Assembly: GCA_028278335.1 (NCBI GenBank)
Contig: JANQEN010000135.1
Location: 1 to 64,000, forward strand
Direction: 5' to 3'
Length of the DNA stretch: 64,000 bases
Source: Chitinivibrionales bacterium
GTDB lineage: Bacteria; Fibrobacterota; Chitinivibrionia; Chitinivibrionales; JANQEN01
The notes under the pieces were generated by a model. It made no database searches. It was given only the letters and a program-made list of their open reading frames with translations, and was not told the origin of the DNA. A program made the position numbers and the translations under genes. This document shows, piece after piece, positions 27,774 through 37,128 of this stretch; the stretch's first letter is position 1; every line of letters begins with the position of its first letter.

Positions 27774-29033
27774 ATGAATAATAAAAAACCAGCTGTTTCC
27801 GATCCTATGTTTGAACAGCTTCAGCAGGCCTTTCAAGATTTCCAGGCTCGGGCTGACAAATTGAGTAGTGCCTATGAAGCCATGCAAAAGGATTTTAAAA
27901 AGATTAATATTGAGCTTGACAAAAAGAATCGAGCCCTCAAGGAAAGTCTTGCAAAACAGGAGGAGATGCAAACCTACCTCAACAGTATCCTAGAGAGCAT
28001 GAATAATGGGGTGATTAGTGTAAACACCGCTGGCAAAATCACCCAGTTCAACAAAGCTGCAGCAGAAATAATTGGCTACAAACAGGATGAGGTTTGGGAT
28101 AAATCCTTCGATGACCTCTTTAATGACCATACCTTTACAAAGGTTAATGTCCTGAGTGTATTAAAGTCTGGAAAGGGACATGTCCGAGACGAGAAGGTAA
28201 TCTGGAGCAAATCGGGAAGTCCCGTCCCGGTGTCTTATCAGAGTGCAGTACTTAAGGATCAGAAAAAGGAGACCCTTGGTGCGGTAGAGATATTTACCGA
28301 TCTCACACAGATAAAGGCATTAGAAGAGGAGATGCAACAGAAAAAGACCATGGCGGCTCTTGGTGAAATGGCTGCTACAATCGTACATGAAATTAGAAAT
28401 CCCCTTGGCGCTATGGGAGTTTGGGCAAGTTTGCTTAATCGTGATTTACAAGATGATGAACCTCGACGGGAAATTTTACGTAAAATTATTGATGCTCTAT
28501 CTCGACTGAATCGTATTGTTACCAATCTTTTAGTTTACTGTAGGCCCATTAAATCACAACTCAGAAGGGTTCTGCTACAGGATGTGCTTACTGAAACAGT
28601 CAACTTCGTTGATATCGAAATTGAACGGATTGGTAAAGAGATTGCTGTTCATAAAAAGTGGAATGATAAGTGTCCGGTTTACGTTGCAGCTGATCCAGAA
28701 AAATTACAGCAGATGATCATGAATCTCTGTTTTAATGCAGTGCAGGCAATGCCTGAGGGTGGTGAATTGACTGTTTCTTGTGGTAAACCCAAAGATGGTA
28801 AGGATGAATTTGTTCACTTTACTATCACTGACACTGGGGTAGGGATCGAGAAAGAGCGTATTGATAAGATTTTTGATCCCTTTCATACGTCTAAAGAAAA
28901 TGGGACAGGATTGGGACTTGCCATTGTCAAAAAATTCGTTGATTATCACTCAGGATATATAAAAGTGGATAGTGTTGTCAATAAGGGCACTACCATTAAA
29001 GTTTTTTTGCCACATGCAAAGAAGGAGTTATAG
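27774..29033 (+). CDS. Cytoplasmic PAS histidine kinase (FlgS/AtoS-like)
   Basis: The 419-residue kinase has no membrane segment. It starts with a coiled coil (about 10-75), then a PAS domain (about 77-185), a HisKA phosphoacceptor helix with H-E-I-R-N-P (His at about 207) and a HATPase domain with N-box NLCFNAVQAM, G1 DTGVGI, F-box FDPFHTSK and G2 GTGLGLAIV. Its partner sigma54 response regulator begins 3 bases downstream. Soluble PAS kinases paired with NtrC-type regulators beside flgN resemble FlgS/FleS of flagellar cascades, where the signal is assembly state rather than an external ligand (inference). A TTG at 27771 could be the start instead. Confidence 0.9.
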   Translation: MNNKKPAVSDPMFEQLQQAFQDFQARADKLSSAYEAMQKDFKKINIELDKKNRALKESLAKQEEMQTYLNSILESMNNGVISVNTAGKITQFNKAAAEIIGYKQDEVWDKSFDDLFNDHTFTKVNVLSVLKSGKGHVRDEKVIWSKSGSPVPVSYQSAVLKDQKKETLGAVEIFTDLTQIKALEEEMQQKKTMAALGEMAATIVHEIRNPLGAMGVWASLLNRDLQDDEPRREILRKIIDALSRLNRIVTNLLVYCRPIKSQLRRVLLQDVLTETVNFVDIEIERIGKEIAVHKKWNDKCPVYVAADPEKLQQMIMNLCFNAVQAMPEGGELTVSCGKPKDGKDEFVHFTITDTGVGIEKERIDKIFDPFHTSKENGTGLGLAIVKKFVDYHSGYIKVDSVVNKGTTIKVFLPHAKKEL

Positions 29034-29036
29034 GTC

Positions 29037-30386
29037 TTGATAAACGATGAGGTAAAGATATTAGTTGTCGATGATGATGTTCACATGCTCAGTTCGGTTG
29101 TGGAAGTACTAAATCGAGAGGGGTACGAGACCATTCCCTGCTCAACCGGTGCTGAGGCATTACAGCGATTTAAAAACGAAACGGTTGACCTAATAATCTC
29201 TGATGTTAAAATGCCTTCAATGACCGGTGTGGAGCTGTTAGCCAAAATACGAGAAGTAGATACCATGGTTCCCTTTATCATCATGACTGCCTATGGTGAT
29301 GTGGCAACTGCGGTGGCAACAATGAAACAGGGTGCCTATGATTTTATTGAGAAGGGGATGGATCTTATTGACAAATTAGAGTTTTCCGTTTCTCGTGCCC
29401 TTCAACATCAGACTTTGGTAAAGGAGAATATTCAGTTAAAGAATACCTTGAAAAAGAGATGGGACTATATTGGGCAATCTGATAAAATTCAATCAATCAA
29501 ACAGTTAGTCGCTGACATAGCCCCCAGCCGGTCAACCGTGTTAATAACCGGTGAATCGGGAACTGGTAAGGAGATGATTGCTCGTTCGATTCACTTCTCA
29601 AGCCAACGCCATGGTGAACAGTTTGTAAAAGTCAATTGTGCAGCCCTCCCCGATGGCCTGATAGAATCAGAGTTGTTTGGCCATGAAAAGGGAGCTTTCA
29701 CCGGCGCCCTTAAAACCAAAGCGGGTAAATTTGAGTTAGCCTCCGGTGGCACACTCCTTCTCGATGAGATAGGAGAAATGCCAATAAATGTGCAGGCAAA
29801 ACTTTTACGCGTACTTCAGGAGCGAGAAGTAAATAAGGTCGGTGGTGATGCACCGATTCCTGTTGATGCGCGAATCATTGCAACGTCAAATCGCAATTTA
29901 GAGGAGCAGGTAAAAAATGAATCTTTTCGTGAAGATCTTTTTTATCGACTCAACGTTTTTAGAATAACCTTACCTCCCTTGCGGGACCGGATGAGTGAAA
30001 TCCCGCTGCTTGTGGATCATTTTATTGAAAAGTATAATAACGAAAACGGATTTCGAGTATCCGGAATAGAAGACGCTGCAATAAAGGCGTTGCAGTCCCA
30101 TGCATGGCCAGGAAATATTCGTGAGCTTGAAAATTCCATTGAACGGGCAGTGGTGTTAACAAAATCTGGATTGATTTCACCGCAACACTTTCAGTTTAAC
30201 CAACCCATGGAAAGCAAAGAGAGTGGGCTTACACCGGGAATGACTGTTTCCGATGCTGAAAAGAAGCTGATACTCCAAACTTTGGAATTCTGCAATCAAA
30301 ACAGGACTCGGGCTGCAGAGATGCTCGATATTTCAATTCGGACTTTGCGCAATAAACTAAAGGAATATGGATTCCAAAGAGAATAG
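29037..30386 (+). CDS. Sigma54-dependent response regulator (FlgR/NtrC type)
   Basis: The 449-residue protein has a receiver domain (about 7-120; acidic pocket VDDD and phosphoacceptor Asp in LIISDVKMP), a sigma54 AAA+ domain (about 140-375) with Walker A GESGTGKE, GAFTGA, Walker B GGTLLLDEIGE, WPGNIRELEN, and a C-terminal Fis-type helix-turn-helix (AAEMLDISIRTLRNKL). In the receiver the usual K-P after the last strand reads K-G. It starts at TTG, with AAGGAG 9 bases upstream and no in-frame ATG nearby. Next to flgN and a PAS kinase it is a good candidate for control of sigma54-dependent flagellar genes. Confidence 0.92.
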   Translation: MINDEVKILVVDDDVHMLSSVVEVLNREGYETIPCSTGAEALQRFKNETVDLIISDVKMPSMTGVELLAKIREVDTMVPFIIMTAYGDVATAVATMKQGAYDFIEKGMDLIDKLEFSVSRALQHQTLVKENIQLKNTLKKRWDYIGQSDKIQSIKQLVADIAPSRSTVLITGESGTGKEMIARSIHFSSQRHGEQFVKVNCAALPDGLIESELFGHEKGAFTGALKTKAGKFELASGGTLLLDEIGEMPINVQAKLLRVLQEREVNKVGGDAPIPVDARIIATSNRNLEEQVKNESFREDLFYRLNVFRITLPPLRDRMSEIPLLVDHFIEKYNNENGFRVSGIEDAAIKALQSHAWPGNIRELENSIERAVVLTKSGLISPQHFQFNQPMESKESGLTPGMTVSDAEKKLILQTLEFCNQNRTRAAEMLDISIRTLRNKLKEYGFQRE

Positions 30387-30559
30387 TCTGTATTTGTTAT
30401 AGTAATTTCATCCCATTAATAATATACTTAATAATAATTGGCGAGAATTCGCGTAACACCATATCACGTAACTCATTTTCAAAGTGATACCTATCCTCTG
30501 TAGAGAGATGGTGACTCCAAAAGGGAGTGCCCTCTATGTAAGAGGGGGTATGGAAAATA

Positions 30560-31891
30560 ATGCGCATTAATACTAAATCAATTCTATTTAAAACGGGGCT
30601 CATTTACGTAGGAGTGACCATTCTCAATGTCACCATATTTAATGTTATGGTTTGGGAGAATCAAACCGGATTGATTATGGAGAATGCCATTTTAAATAGT
30701 CTCCATAAAGGCTCAAGCTTAAAATATCGAATTGATAATATTATCCAAAACAACGACAACTTGACAAGTGCAAATATCAACAAAATCCTTAAAGAGTGCG
30801 AAAAACTATCAATCCGGGACCTGACCCTTTTTCATGAAAGTGGCAAGGTTTTTATCGCGCTTCAAAATAATAAGCTCATTAAAAATAAGGTGGCTACACC
30901 AAAAGAGCTCAAAATGATCAACAAGGCTATCACCAAACAGAGTTTTGAGGACAAGCTCTTTTATCATAATGTTGACAAAAAGACAAAACGAATCGATCTC
31001 TATATTCCTTTTACATTTAATAAAGATCAAAACGGCGTTGCTTCCATAAAGCTTGTGATGAAGGACATCAACAAGCAGATGAACTATCTCTATCGGCAAT
31101 GCTTTTTTATTGCTCTTTTAGTAGTGATAATCCATATACTCTTTGCTTGGGCAATTTTTAAAATGATCCTTCTTCCCCTCCGTTCTCTTATCGGTGCCAC
31201 ACAGTCAATTTCACGGGGCCAGTTGGATATTAGAGTACCTATTGTGCGCCAGGATGAGATTGGATTATTAGCTTCATCCTTTAATGAGATGAGTGTTGCC
31301 TTTCAACGGATGCGCGATGAAGCCAAAGGGGCCAACCCACTAACGGGGCTTCCAGGGAACATAACCATTGCTCGATATATCGACCAGTGTCTCTTGAATC
31401 AAACAGATATTTGTGTGCTCTATTGTGATCTGGACAACTTCAAGGCCTATAATGACAAGTATGGATTCACCCGTGGGGATGAGGCAATTACCTATACCCG
31501 GGACTGTTTAAACGCCGTTGCTCAACGAAACGATATTGCCAATGTTTTTGTTGGCCACGAAGGAGGCGACGACTTTGTAGTAGTGACCCCCTACGAATAT
31601 TGGGAAGTCTTTGCAAAGGCCTTTGTCACGATATTCGATCGCGGGATTTATCAGTTCTATAATACGGTTGATGCGAGAAATGGATTTATCGAATCAATTA
31701 ACCGTCAAGGACAACGGCAGCGATTCCCTTTGATCAGTGTGTCAATTGCAGTAGTAACCAACAAAACGCGCCCTTTTACCAGGCACGCACAGATGATCCA
31801 GGTTGCCGCAGAAATAAAGAAGTATGTTAAGGGGATTGACGGTTCATGCTATGCCATTGATCGAAGATCTGGACCTTTGGGTGAAAATTAA
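30560..31891 (+). CDS. Membrane HAMP protein with GGDEF-like domain (HEGGDDF)
   Basis: The 443-residue protein has a first membrane helix (about 10-32), an extracytoplasmic sensor region (to about 170), a second helix (about 176-200), a HAMP domain (about 200-255) and a GGDEF-family domain (about 265-435). Landmarks are NPLTGLPGN, YCDLDNFKAYNDKYGFTRGD and the signature loop G-H-E-G-G-D-D-F. Canonical diguanylate cyclases have R-x-G-G-(D/E)-E-F, so the last acidic residue is Asp and the preceding Arg is absent; c-di-GMP synthesis is uncertain and a GTP- or effector-binding role is possible. It follows the FlgR-like gene after 173 bases. The loss of the RxxD inhibitory site was not assessed. 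Confidence 0.85.
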   Translation: MRINTKSILFKTGLIYVGVTILNVTIFNVMVWENQTGLIMENAILNSLHKGSSLKYRIDNIIQNNDNLTSANINKILKECEKLSIRDLTLFHESGKVFIALQNNKLIKNKVATPKELKMINKAITKQSFEDKLFYHNVDKKTKRIDLYIPFTFNKDQNGVASIKLVMKDINKQMNYLYRQCFFIALLVVIIHILFAWAIFKMILLPLRSLIGATQSISRGQLDIRVPIVRQDEIGLLASSFNEMSVAFQRMRDEAKGANPLTGLPGNITIARYIDQCLLNQTDICVLYCDLDNFKAYNDKYGFTRGDEAITYTRDCLNAVAQRNDIANVFVGHEGGDDFVVVTPYEYWEVFAKAFVTIFDRGIYQFYNTVDARNGFIESINRQGQRQRFPLISVSIAVVTNKTRPFTRHAQMIQVAAEIKKYVKGIDGSCYAIDRRSGPLGEN

Positions 31892-31936
31892 ATCAATAAA
31901 GCTGATTTTTATACCTCTCTTTCAAGCGAATAGATC

Positions 31937-33511
31937 ATGGGACTCTTTGTACGGGCATTTCTGATTTTACTCTTTTTTGCCTCTGCTATTTTTTTTAACA
32001 TTGGTCTTATTGATATTCGTTTTACCGAGATCAATTACTTACTTGGCAAAGCTGCCTTTGATCAAGAGGCCTCAAATGCTTTTGGAATTGTTGCGAAATA
32101 TGAACTCATTAAACGGCGAATTGAGCATGGTGAAGAGGATGCACAAAATTATGAGATAGAAGCACGAATTCAGGCATTGATTTCGGGTGATCAATTCACC
32201 ATGCAGGAAAGTGATGCAAAGCAGTTTTACCATATGCCGGTAAAATTTATTCTCGCCTCTATTCGATTTGCCCTTGGTAAAGAGTTTATCAATCCCCAGG
32301 AGGAGAACAAAATTATAAAGGTCTTGGAGATCGCCTATTTTTGGGAAAGAAATAGGAAGTATCCCGAAGCCATCAAAATATATGAGGATGTTTTGGCAAT
32401 GTCCGAGCTGGGGCCAGATCTTCGATCGATTGTCTTGGTGCATAAGGCCTTTTGTCACTCCATGATGAGCGAGTATAAAAAAGCGATTCAGGTGTATGAA
32501 TTAGTAATAAGTAACTATCCCAATACCGATGCCGGCGTTTTATCCTGGAAACTTTTGGATTTTCTAACTTCCATTGAGAACAAGCGAAGAAGCGTCGAAA
32601 AGACCGACCTCTCCGACTTTGATCGGGCAAAGCAGTATTACCTTTTAATGGATTACCGTAATTCAATTAAATACTTTTCACGGTTTCTTCAGAAAAACAA
32701 AGGAAGTCGTCGGCTGAGTGAAGCACGCTTTTTTAAAGGGCGATCCCATGAGGAGTTAGGTGAGTCCGAAGAGGCAGTTATTGAGTATCGCTATACCATT
32801 AAACATGATCGATCGAGGAAGTGGGCACGCGAGGCAAATCGACGTATGTTGATGCTTGGTGAGTTTTACGATTATCAAAAGAAAATGGCCGATGAGGCAA
32901 AAAAACAACTTGCCGCCTATCAAGATGACAGCTTCATGAATAGTGTTAATAAATTTAAGCAGATGATGTCGGAAAGCTCGATTCGCGATGAGTTGGTGAA
33001 CAGTCGCAAAGGTGAGTTGACAAAAAGAGATGGTGATGAAAACATCATGGGGCTTATTGATAGTATTGGGGAAATTGACTTTACCGGCGAGAAGGATCGT
33101 GAGAAGAAGGAAAGGGAACTTGAGAAACTCCGTCAATCCCTGATAGCAAAAGGAGTAAGTTCTAAAGAGGAAATACGTATGTTAGCCCGCAAGCGTGCAC
33201 TCAGCACCCATCTTTATAGGCGTCCTTCTTACATAAAGAAGGTTATCAATGGGAATCAAAATCAACTGCAATATATCTATAACAAAAAGCTTCGTCGGGG
33301 TGTTAAAATTTCCGGTAAGCTTTTGGTTGAGATGAATATTCGAGCAGATGGGTCTATTAGTAGCGCCAATGTTGTAAATTCAGATATTGGTGATGCAGGG
33401 TTTGAAAAAATGGTTGTCGCTAAAATAAAAACCTGGCAATTTCAATCAGTGCCAGATACCCTAGGTGTCCTGACCATCCGGTTCCCCTTTGAGTTTTATG
33501 AAGAGTACTAA
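31937..33511 (+). CDS. TPR protein with TonB-like (AgmX/PglI type) C-terminal domain
   Basis: The 524-residue protein has an N-terminal membrane anchor or signal (about 4-24), TPR-like repeats (about 130-320), a charged helical section (about 320-420) and a C-terminal domain of about 90 residues: GVKISGKLLVEMNIRADGSI ... KTWQFQSV ... ITIRFPFEF. That pattern matches the TonB-like domain found at the end of AgmX/PglI and related envelope proteins, where a conserved glycine- and hydrophobic-rich strand pair contacts partner proteins. It probably spans the periplasm. It closes the plus-strand run that starts at the promoter at 25274, 45 bases after the GGDEF-like gene. Confidence 0.8.
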   Translation: MGLFVRAFLILLFFASAIFFNIGLIDIRFTEINYLLGKAAFDQEASNAFGIVAKYELIKRRIEHGEEDAQNYEIEARIQALISGDQFTMQESDAKQFYHMPVKFILASIRFALGKEFINPQEENKIIKVLEIAYFWERNRKYPEAIKIYEDVLAMSELGPDLRSIVLVHKAFCHSMMSEYKKAIQVYELVISNYPNTDAGVLSWKLLDFLTSIENKRRSVEKTDLSDFDRAKQYYLLMDYRNSIKYFSRFLQKNKGSRRLSEARFFKGRSHEELGESEEAVIEYRYTIKHDRSRKWAREANRRMLMLGEFYDYQKKMADEAKKQLAAYQDDSFMNSVNKFKQMMSESSIRDELVNSRKGELTKRDGDENIMGLIDSIGEIDFTGEKDREKKERELEKLRQSLIAKGVSSKEEIRMLARKRALSTHLYRRPSYIKKVINGNQNQLQYIYNKKLRRGVKISGKLLVEMNIRADGSISSANVVNSDIGDAGFEKMVVAKIKTWQFQSVPDTLGVLTIRFPFEFYEEY

Positions 33512-33545
33512 CATACCTCATATTAGGTTAAATCATAGGAAGAAA

Positions 33546-34556
33546 CTAACGATTGTTGGCAAAAGCCAAAATCTGTTCGACTCTCTGTTCCCAGGTGTGA
33601 GATTGTTTTATGTGTGTATGATTGTTCTGCAATCGATCATTTAGCAAATGATACTCACCCAAAACTCGGCTGATAAGAGAATCAAGCTCCTCTTCGTTTT
33701 GAAAGGTATAGTATAAACATTCCTTTAAAGACTCATCAAGTAAAGGCAGTGAATCTGATATCAGAACAGATCCCATGGCAAGGATGTCGAAAACACGGGG
33801 GCTGATTTGGTCATCAAAATTGTGCGGTGATGGTTTATTAAATGAGAGATTTAAGACGATCTTTGCCGATTGCATGATGGCAAGTGATTCCTCTGTGTCA
33901 ATCCAGGAATTGTTTACTATTGATTTCACAAGGGGACCTTTGTATTTATTCCACCCTTCTCCGGCAATTGCAAGGGAAAATCCTTGCGAGCAGAGTCTCT
34001 CCAAAATTGTGATACGATAGGTTGAAGGTAGACCCACAAAGGCAATATCCAATGATTTCTGAGCAGCTTTATTTGTTTCATAACCTTTAATGCTTTCCCC
34101 AGAGGCGGCAGTTGGCAAATAGCAATAGTGCGTATTGGACTGTAAACACCATTGAGGAATAGGTCCTCTTTGAATGGCAATGCAGTGAGAATAACCGGGC
34201 AAAACATCCTTAAGATAGGTGGCGCGTCTATAATCTTCAATAAACCAGTGGATGGTTGTCATCCCCTGTTTGAAGAGCAATTCCAACGTAAAACGGGTTA
34301 GAGGGCACAAAGCAGGAACGAACAGATGGGTAATGCTATGTTGCAGACACTGCACAACCAAGGACTGATTGAGAAGGTCGACAATCATATCCTCATCAGG
34401 AGTTTTTAACAGGGTTGCAAAGGCTGAATGATATTTGTGGCAATCAAATTCATGAATAGTTTCAAGAGAAGGGGAGTTCTTACATGCCTCTAAAAGGTGT
34501 TTTGTTGCTTGCCGAGAGCCTCCTACGGGAGGAAGTAAGAGCATCCAGTTAGACAT
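33546..34556 (-). CDS. CgeB-like glycosyltransferase
   Basis: The 336-residue protein resembles the CgeB / glycosyltransferase-4-like group: an N-terminal Rossmann half ending in HWFIEDYRR, and a C-terminal half with DIAFVGLPSTYR, ILNLSFNKPS and SPRVFDILAMGSVLISD, the segment that binds the nucleotide sugar in GT-B enzymes. No signal peptide is present; it is cytoplasmic or peripheral. It follows the PfkB-like gene by 3 bases on the same strand, so the two are cotranscribed. In other bacteria this family glycosylates spore or surface structures, and in motile bacteria sometimes flagellin; the acceptor here is unknown. Confidence 0.78.
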   Translation of the reverse strand: MSNWMLLLPPVGGSRQATKHLLEACKNSPSLETIHEFDCHKYHSAFATLLKTPDEDMIVDLLNQSLVVQCLQHSITHLFVPALCPLTRFTLELLFKQGMTTIHWFIEDYRRATYLKDVLPGYSHCIAIQRGPIPQWCLQSNTHYCYLPTAASGESIKGYETNKAAQKSLDIAFVGLPSTYRITILERLCSQGFSLAIAGEGWNKYKGPLVKSIVNNSWIDTEESLAIMQSAKIVLNLSFNKPSPHNFDDQISPRVFDILAMGSVLISDSLPLLDESLKECLYYTFQNEEELDSLISRVLGEYHLLNDRLQNNHTHIKQSHTWEQRVEQILAFANNR

Positions 34557-34559
34557 CGG

Positions 34560-35495
34560 TCATACCAGATTTTCTATAGCTGGTAGTGAGGAGACTCCAT
34601 TTCCAGTCATTCCTTTGAAGGAAGCTATTTTTAGGGCAAATTCTGCAGCAGAAAAGGGGTCGTTTCCTCGAGCAATGCTGTGGAGAAACCCACCATTAAA
34701 GGCACTGCCGATGAGACCTTGGTAGGTGATTGGTTTGTTAGTGTTTGGTACAGCAAGCTCTTCTATCTTTCCATCATATCCAATCATACAGCCATGTTGA
34801 CCATGCTTGACCACCACAATTGAGACGCCTCGGTCCCATAAAAAACCTATGACATCCAAGGGACGCTCATAGCCAAAAAGAGCTTTTGACTCGTCTGGTG
34901 CAGAGGGAAGGATCACATCGAGGAGTGGGAGAACTCCCCAAAGACTCTCCTTTGCATCATCTAAAGACCATCGTTGGAGTCGTAAGTTTGGATCATAGGC
35001 AACCATCACATCATTGATGTGCGCAGAGTGAAAGGCCTTGAATACGGCATGACGGGCCGGTTTTGAAATTGACTGCAATTCACTGGAGGCATAGACAATT
35101 TTACTGTTTTGTAAAAGGTTGTCGTAAATCATTGATGGGCTGATGTGTTGTGCTGCGCTTCCGGGGTGATGAAATAGGTACTCCCGTTCATCCGGTTTTC
35201 GGGAGCTGAGAAAATAGAGACCATTGTAACCATCAGAGGTTGAAACATGATCAATATTAATACCATAGGATAGTAGACGATCTCTGATCATTGTATGAAA
35301 GGGATCGCGGGCAATGGCTGAAATAAAGGAGACCCCAGAACCAAGTTTTGCGGCTGTTACGCCCACGTAAACATCTGCACCGCCAATGTCCTTGGTGTAG
35401 GTGTCGGCATGGGCAATATTTCCATCAGTTTGGAATTCAATGTAGGTCTCACCCAAAACAAGGATGTCATAGTCGCGGATATGGTGTGGTGTCAT
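34560..35495 (-). CDS. PfkB-family sugar kinase homologue lacking the catalytic Asp
   Basis: The 311-residue protein has the ribokinase/PfkB fold: ILVLGETYIEF at the N-terminus, the first-signature region KDIGGADVYVGVTAAKLG (about 35-52), AYDPNLRLQRW at 167-176 and VVVKHGQHGCMIG at 227-239. In the second PfkB signature, where active enzymes have D-T-T-G-A-G-D-A-F, this protein reads Q-G-L-I-G-S-A-F-N-G-G, so the catalytic base Asp is Ser264 and the anion-hole GAG is LIG. Catalysis is therefore doubtful, and a binding or regulatory role beside the glycosyltransferase is possible (inference). The rest of the chain is intact, so it is not a decayed gene. Confidence 0.88.
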   Translation of the reverse strand: MTPHHIRDYDILVLGETYIEFQTDGNIAHADTYTKDIGGADVYVGVTAAKLGSGVSFISAIARDPFHTMIRDRLLSYGINIDHVSTSDGYNGLYFLSSRKPDEREYLFHHPGSAAQHISPSMIYDNLLQNSKIVYASSELQSISKPARHAVFKAFHSAHINDVMVAYDPNLRLQRWSLDDAKESLWGVLPLLDVILPSAPDESKALFGYERPLDVIGFLWDRGVSIVVVKHGQHGCMIGYDGKIEELAVPNTNKPITYQGLIGSAFNGGFLHSIARGNDPFSAAEFALKIASFKGMTGNGVSSLPAIENLV

Positions 35496-35869
35496 AGTAG
35501 TCCTATGTGCATTAGTTAAGAAGTAAATCGATACTATAAAAGGGATGTATCACTTTTAAAATAGATAAAAGCCGTTTAAAAATAAAGGCGACCTCTGATA
35601 ATTACATTTTGTTTTGTTGCTCAGTGAAAAACCATTAAAGGAGGCTTAGCCAAAAGATAATTTTTGGTGATTCATTGATTGAATGTTGTGAAATTAGACA
35701 TATTGTATCACCATTCGTAGTAATTGATTTGAAAGACAGCAATAGTCTCAGCAATATTCGGGACTTAATCATTCCTTGTGGGTGTAAGCGTTTAATTATT
35801 TTAATGATAGCCCCAACGTATACTTCCTGGCAAAACCATATAACAGGAATTTATTTCCAAGGGAACACA
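35496..35869. other. Intergenic region upstream of pdxB
   Basis: These 374 bases contain no supported gene. An open frame continues in phase upstream of pdxB to 35675 but its 65 residues do not look like PdxB and it has no good start signal. The region must hold divergent promoters for the PfkB-like gene (a TATAGT hexamer on the minus strand near 35540) and for pdxB. Confidence 0.5.
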
Positions 35870-37000
35870 ATGAAAATAGTCGCAGATAGTAATATACCTT
35901 TTGTCAAAGAGGCGTTCTCTCATCTCGGTGAGGTGACCACTGTCTCCGGTCGCGAGATAACCAAGGCACTTCTTAAGGAGGCAACTCTTTTAATCGTACG
36001 GTCAATTACCGAGGTCAATAGTACTCTCTTAGAGAATACCGGAATACGATTTGTCGGTACGACGACCATTGGTACCGATCATGTGGATACCACTTACTTA
36101 AAAGAGAAGTGTATTGGGTTTGCCAGCGCACCTGGATCAAATGCCAACTCTGTTGCCGAATACGTGTTAGCTGCGATGGTAGCTATGGCAACAAAGATTA
36201 AACGTCCCCTTTCCAAATTAACACTGGGAATTGTTGGTGTTGGCAATATTGGATCCCGGGTTTTTCAAATGGCTAAGTCCTTGGGAATCTCCTGTATTCT
36301 TACAGATCCCCCTAAGCAGCGCTTAACCCAGAGTCCTCTCTATCGATCCTTAGATGAGCTTTTAGAGAGCTCAGATATTATCACTTTGCACGTTCCTTTA
36401 AAAAAGGATGGCAGTGATACTACTGCTCACATGGTAAACAAGCAATTTATTGAATTATGCAAAAAGGGTGTGGTATTGATCAATACGAGTCGCGGTCAAG
36501 TGGTTGACGAGAGTGCACTTTTATCTCAGAAGGGTAAGTTTGGTGGACTCATCTTTGATGTATGGGAAAATGAACCGCATATAAACTTTGATCTACTTAG
36601 TTGCGTTGATATTGGTACACCCCATATCGCTGGTTATTCCTATGATGGTAAGATCGGCGGTGTAGAGATGATCTATAAAGCTGCCTGTGCCTTTTTCTTT
36701 AAAGAGGTTGTTTGGCGCAAACAAGAGGTGTTAGATAGAATTAGGAGTAAAAAGCTCACCTTTTCTGATGAAGCGTCAACACTTGAGGATGCGGTATCCA
36801 TGGCCTATGATATTCTGGAAGACGCTAAAAAATTTAAAGAGGTACCCAGGAAGGACCCTCAAAATAGGGGAACCTTTTTTGATAGTTTTAGGAAAAACTA
36901 TCCACGACGATTGGAGTTCTCTCACTACTCTTTCTCACCGGATACTCTTTCGGAGGAGAAGGTGAAAACCCTTTCAAACGTTGGATTCTCCAAGAAATAG
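35870..37000 (+). CDS. pdxB: 4-phosphoerythronate dehydrogenase
   Basis: PdxB oxidises 4-phospho-D-erythronate in the DXP-dependent pathway to pyridoxal phosphate. The 376-residue protein shows KIVADSNIPFVKEAF at the N-terminus, VGTTTIGTDHVD, the NAD-binding VGVGNIGSRV, and catalytic residues in NTSRGQVVDE (Arg), WENEP (Glu) and TPHIAGYSYDGK (His), the last being typical of PdxB rather than other 2-hydroxyacid dehydrogenases. ATG at 35870 is chosen because AAGGGA precedes it and it matches the family N-terminus. The PLP product is needed by enzymes such as the aminotransferase at 16228. Confidence 0.93.
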   Translation: MKIVADSNIPFVKEAFSHLGEVTTVSGREITKALLKEATLLIVRSITEVNSTLLENTGIRFVGTTTIGTDHVDTTYLKEKCIGFASAPGSNANSVAEYVLAAMVAMATKIKRPLSKLTLGIVGVGNIGSRVFQMAKSLGISCILTDPPKQRLTQSPLYRSLDELLESSDIITLHVPLKKDGSDTTAHMVNKQFIELCKKGVVLINTSRGQVVDESALLSQKGKFGGLIFDVWENEPHINFDLLSCVDIGTPHIAGYSYDGKIGGVEMIYKAACAFFFKEVVWRKQEVLDRIRSKKLTFSDEASTLEDAVSMAYDILEDAKKFKEVPRKDPQNRGTFFDSFRKNYPRRLEFSHYSFSPDTLSEEKVKTLSNVGFSKK

Positions 37001-37034
37001 GGGAAGGGTCCTAGGAACTTTCCTGGAAAGGTCT

Positions 37035-37065
37035 AAATTGGGGCAACATCCTTATGTCCCCAGTT
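37035..37065 (+). terminator. Stem-loop after pdxB
   Basis: AAATTGGGG and CCCCAGTTT can pair (one mismatch) around a 13-nt loop starting 34 bases after the pdxB stop, followed by a short A-rich run rather than T-rich. It is a plausible but not classical terminator. Confidence 0.35.
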
Positions 37066-37128
37066 TAAAAGGGTGAAAGATTTTTAGTCTTAATCGATTA
37101 ATATTGGTTATATTATATGTAGATGTGT

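Noticed and set aside
30397-30567. A 56-codon minus-strand open frame starting at the palindrome ATGCGCAT shared with the plus-strand start at 30560
   Set aside because: It has no ribosome-binding sequence, overlaps the start of a solid gene and has no recognisable family; it might still be real.
35675-35869. In-frame N-terminal extension of pdxB
   Set aside because: The 65 residues do not resemble PdxB, whereas ATG 35870 has AAGGGA upstream and matches the family N-terminus.
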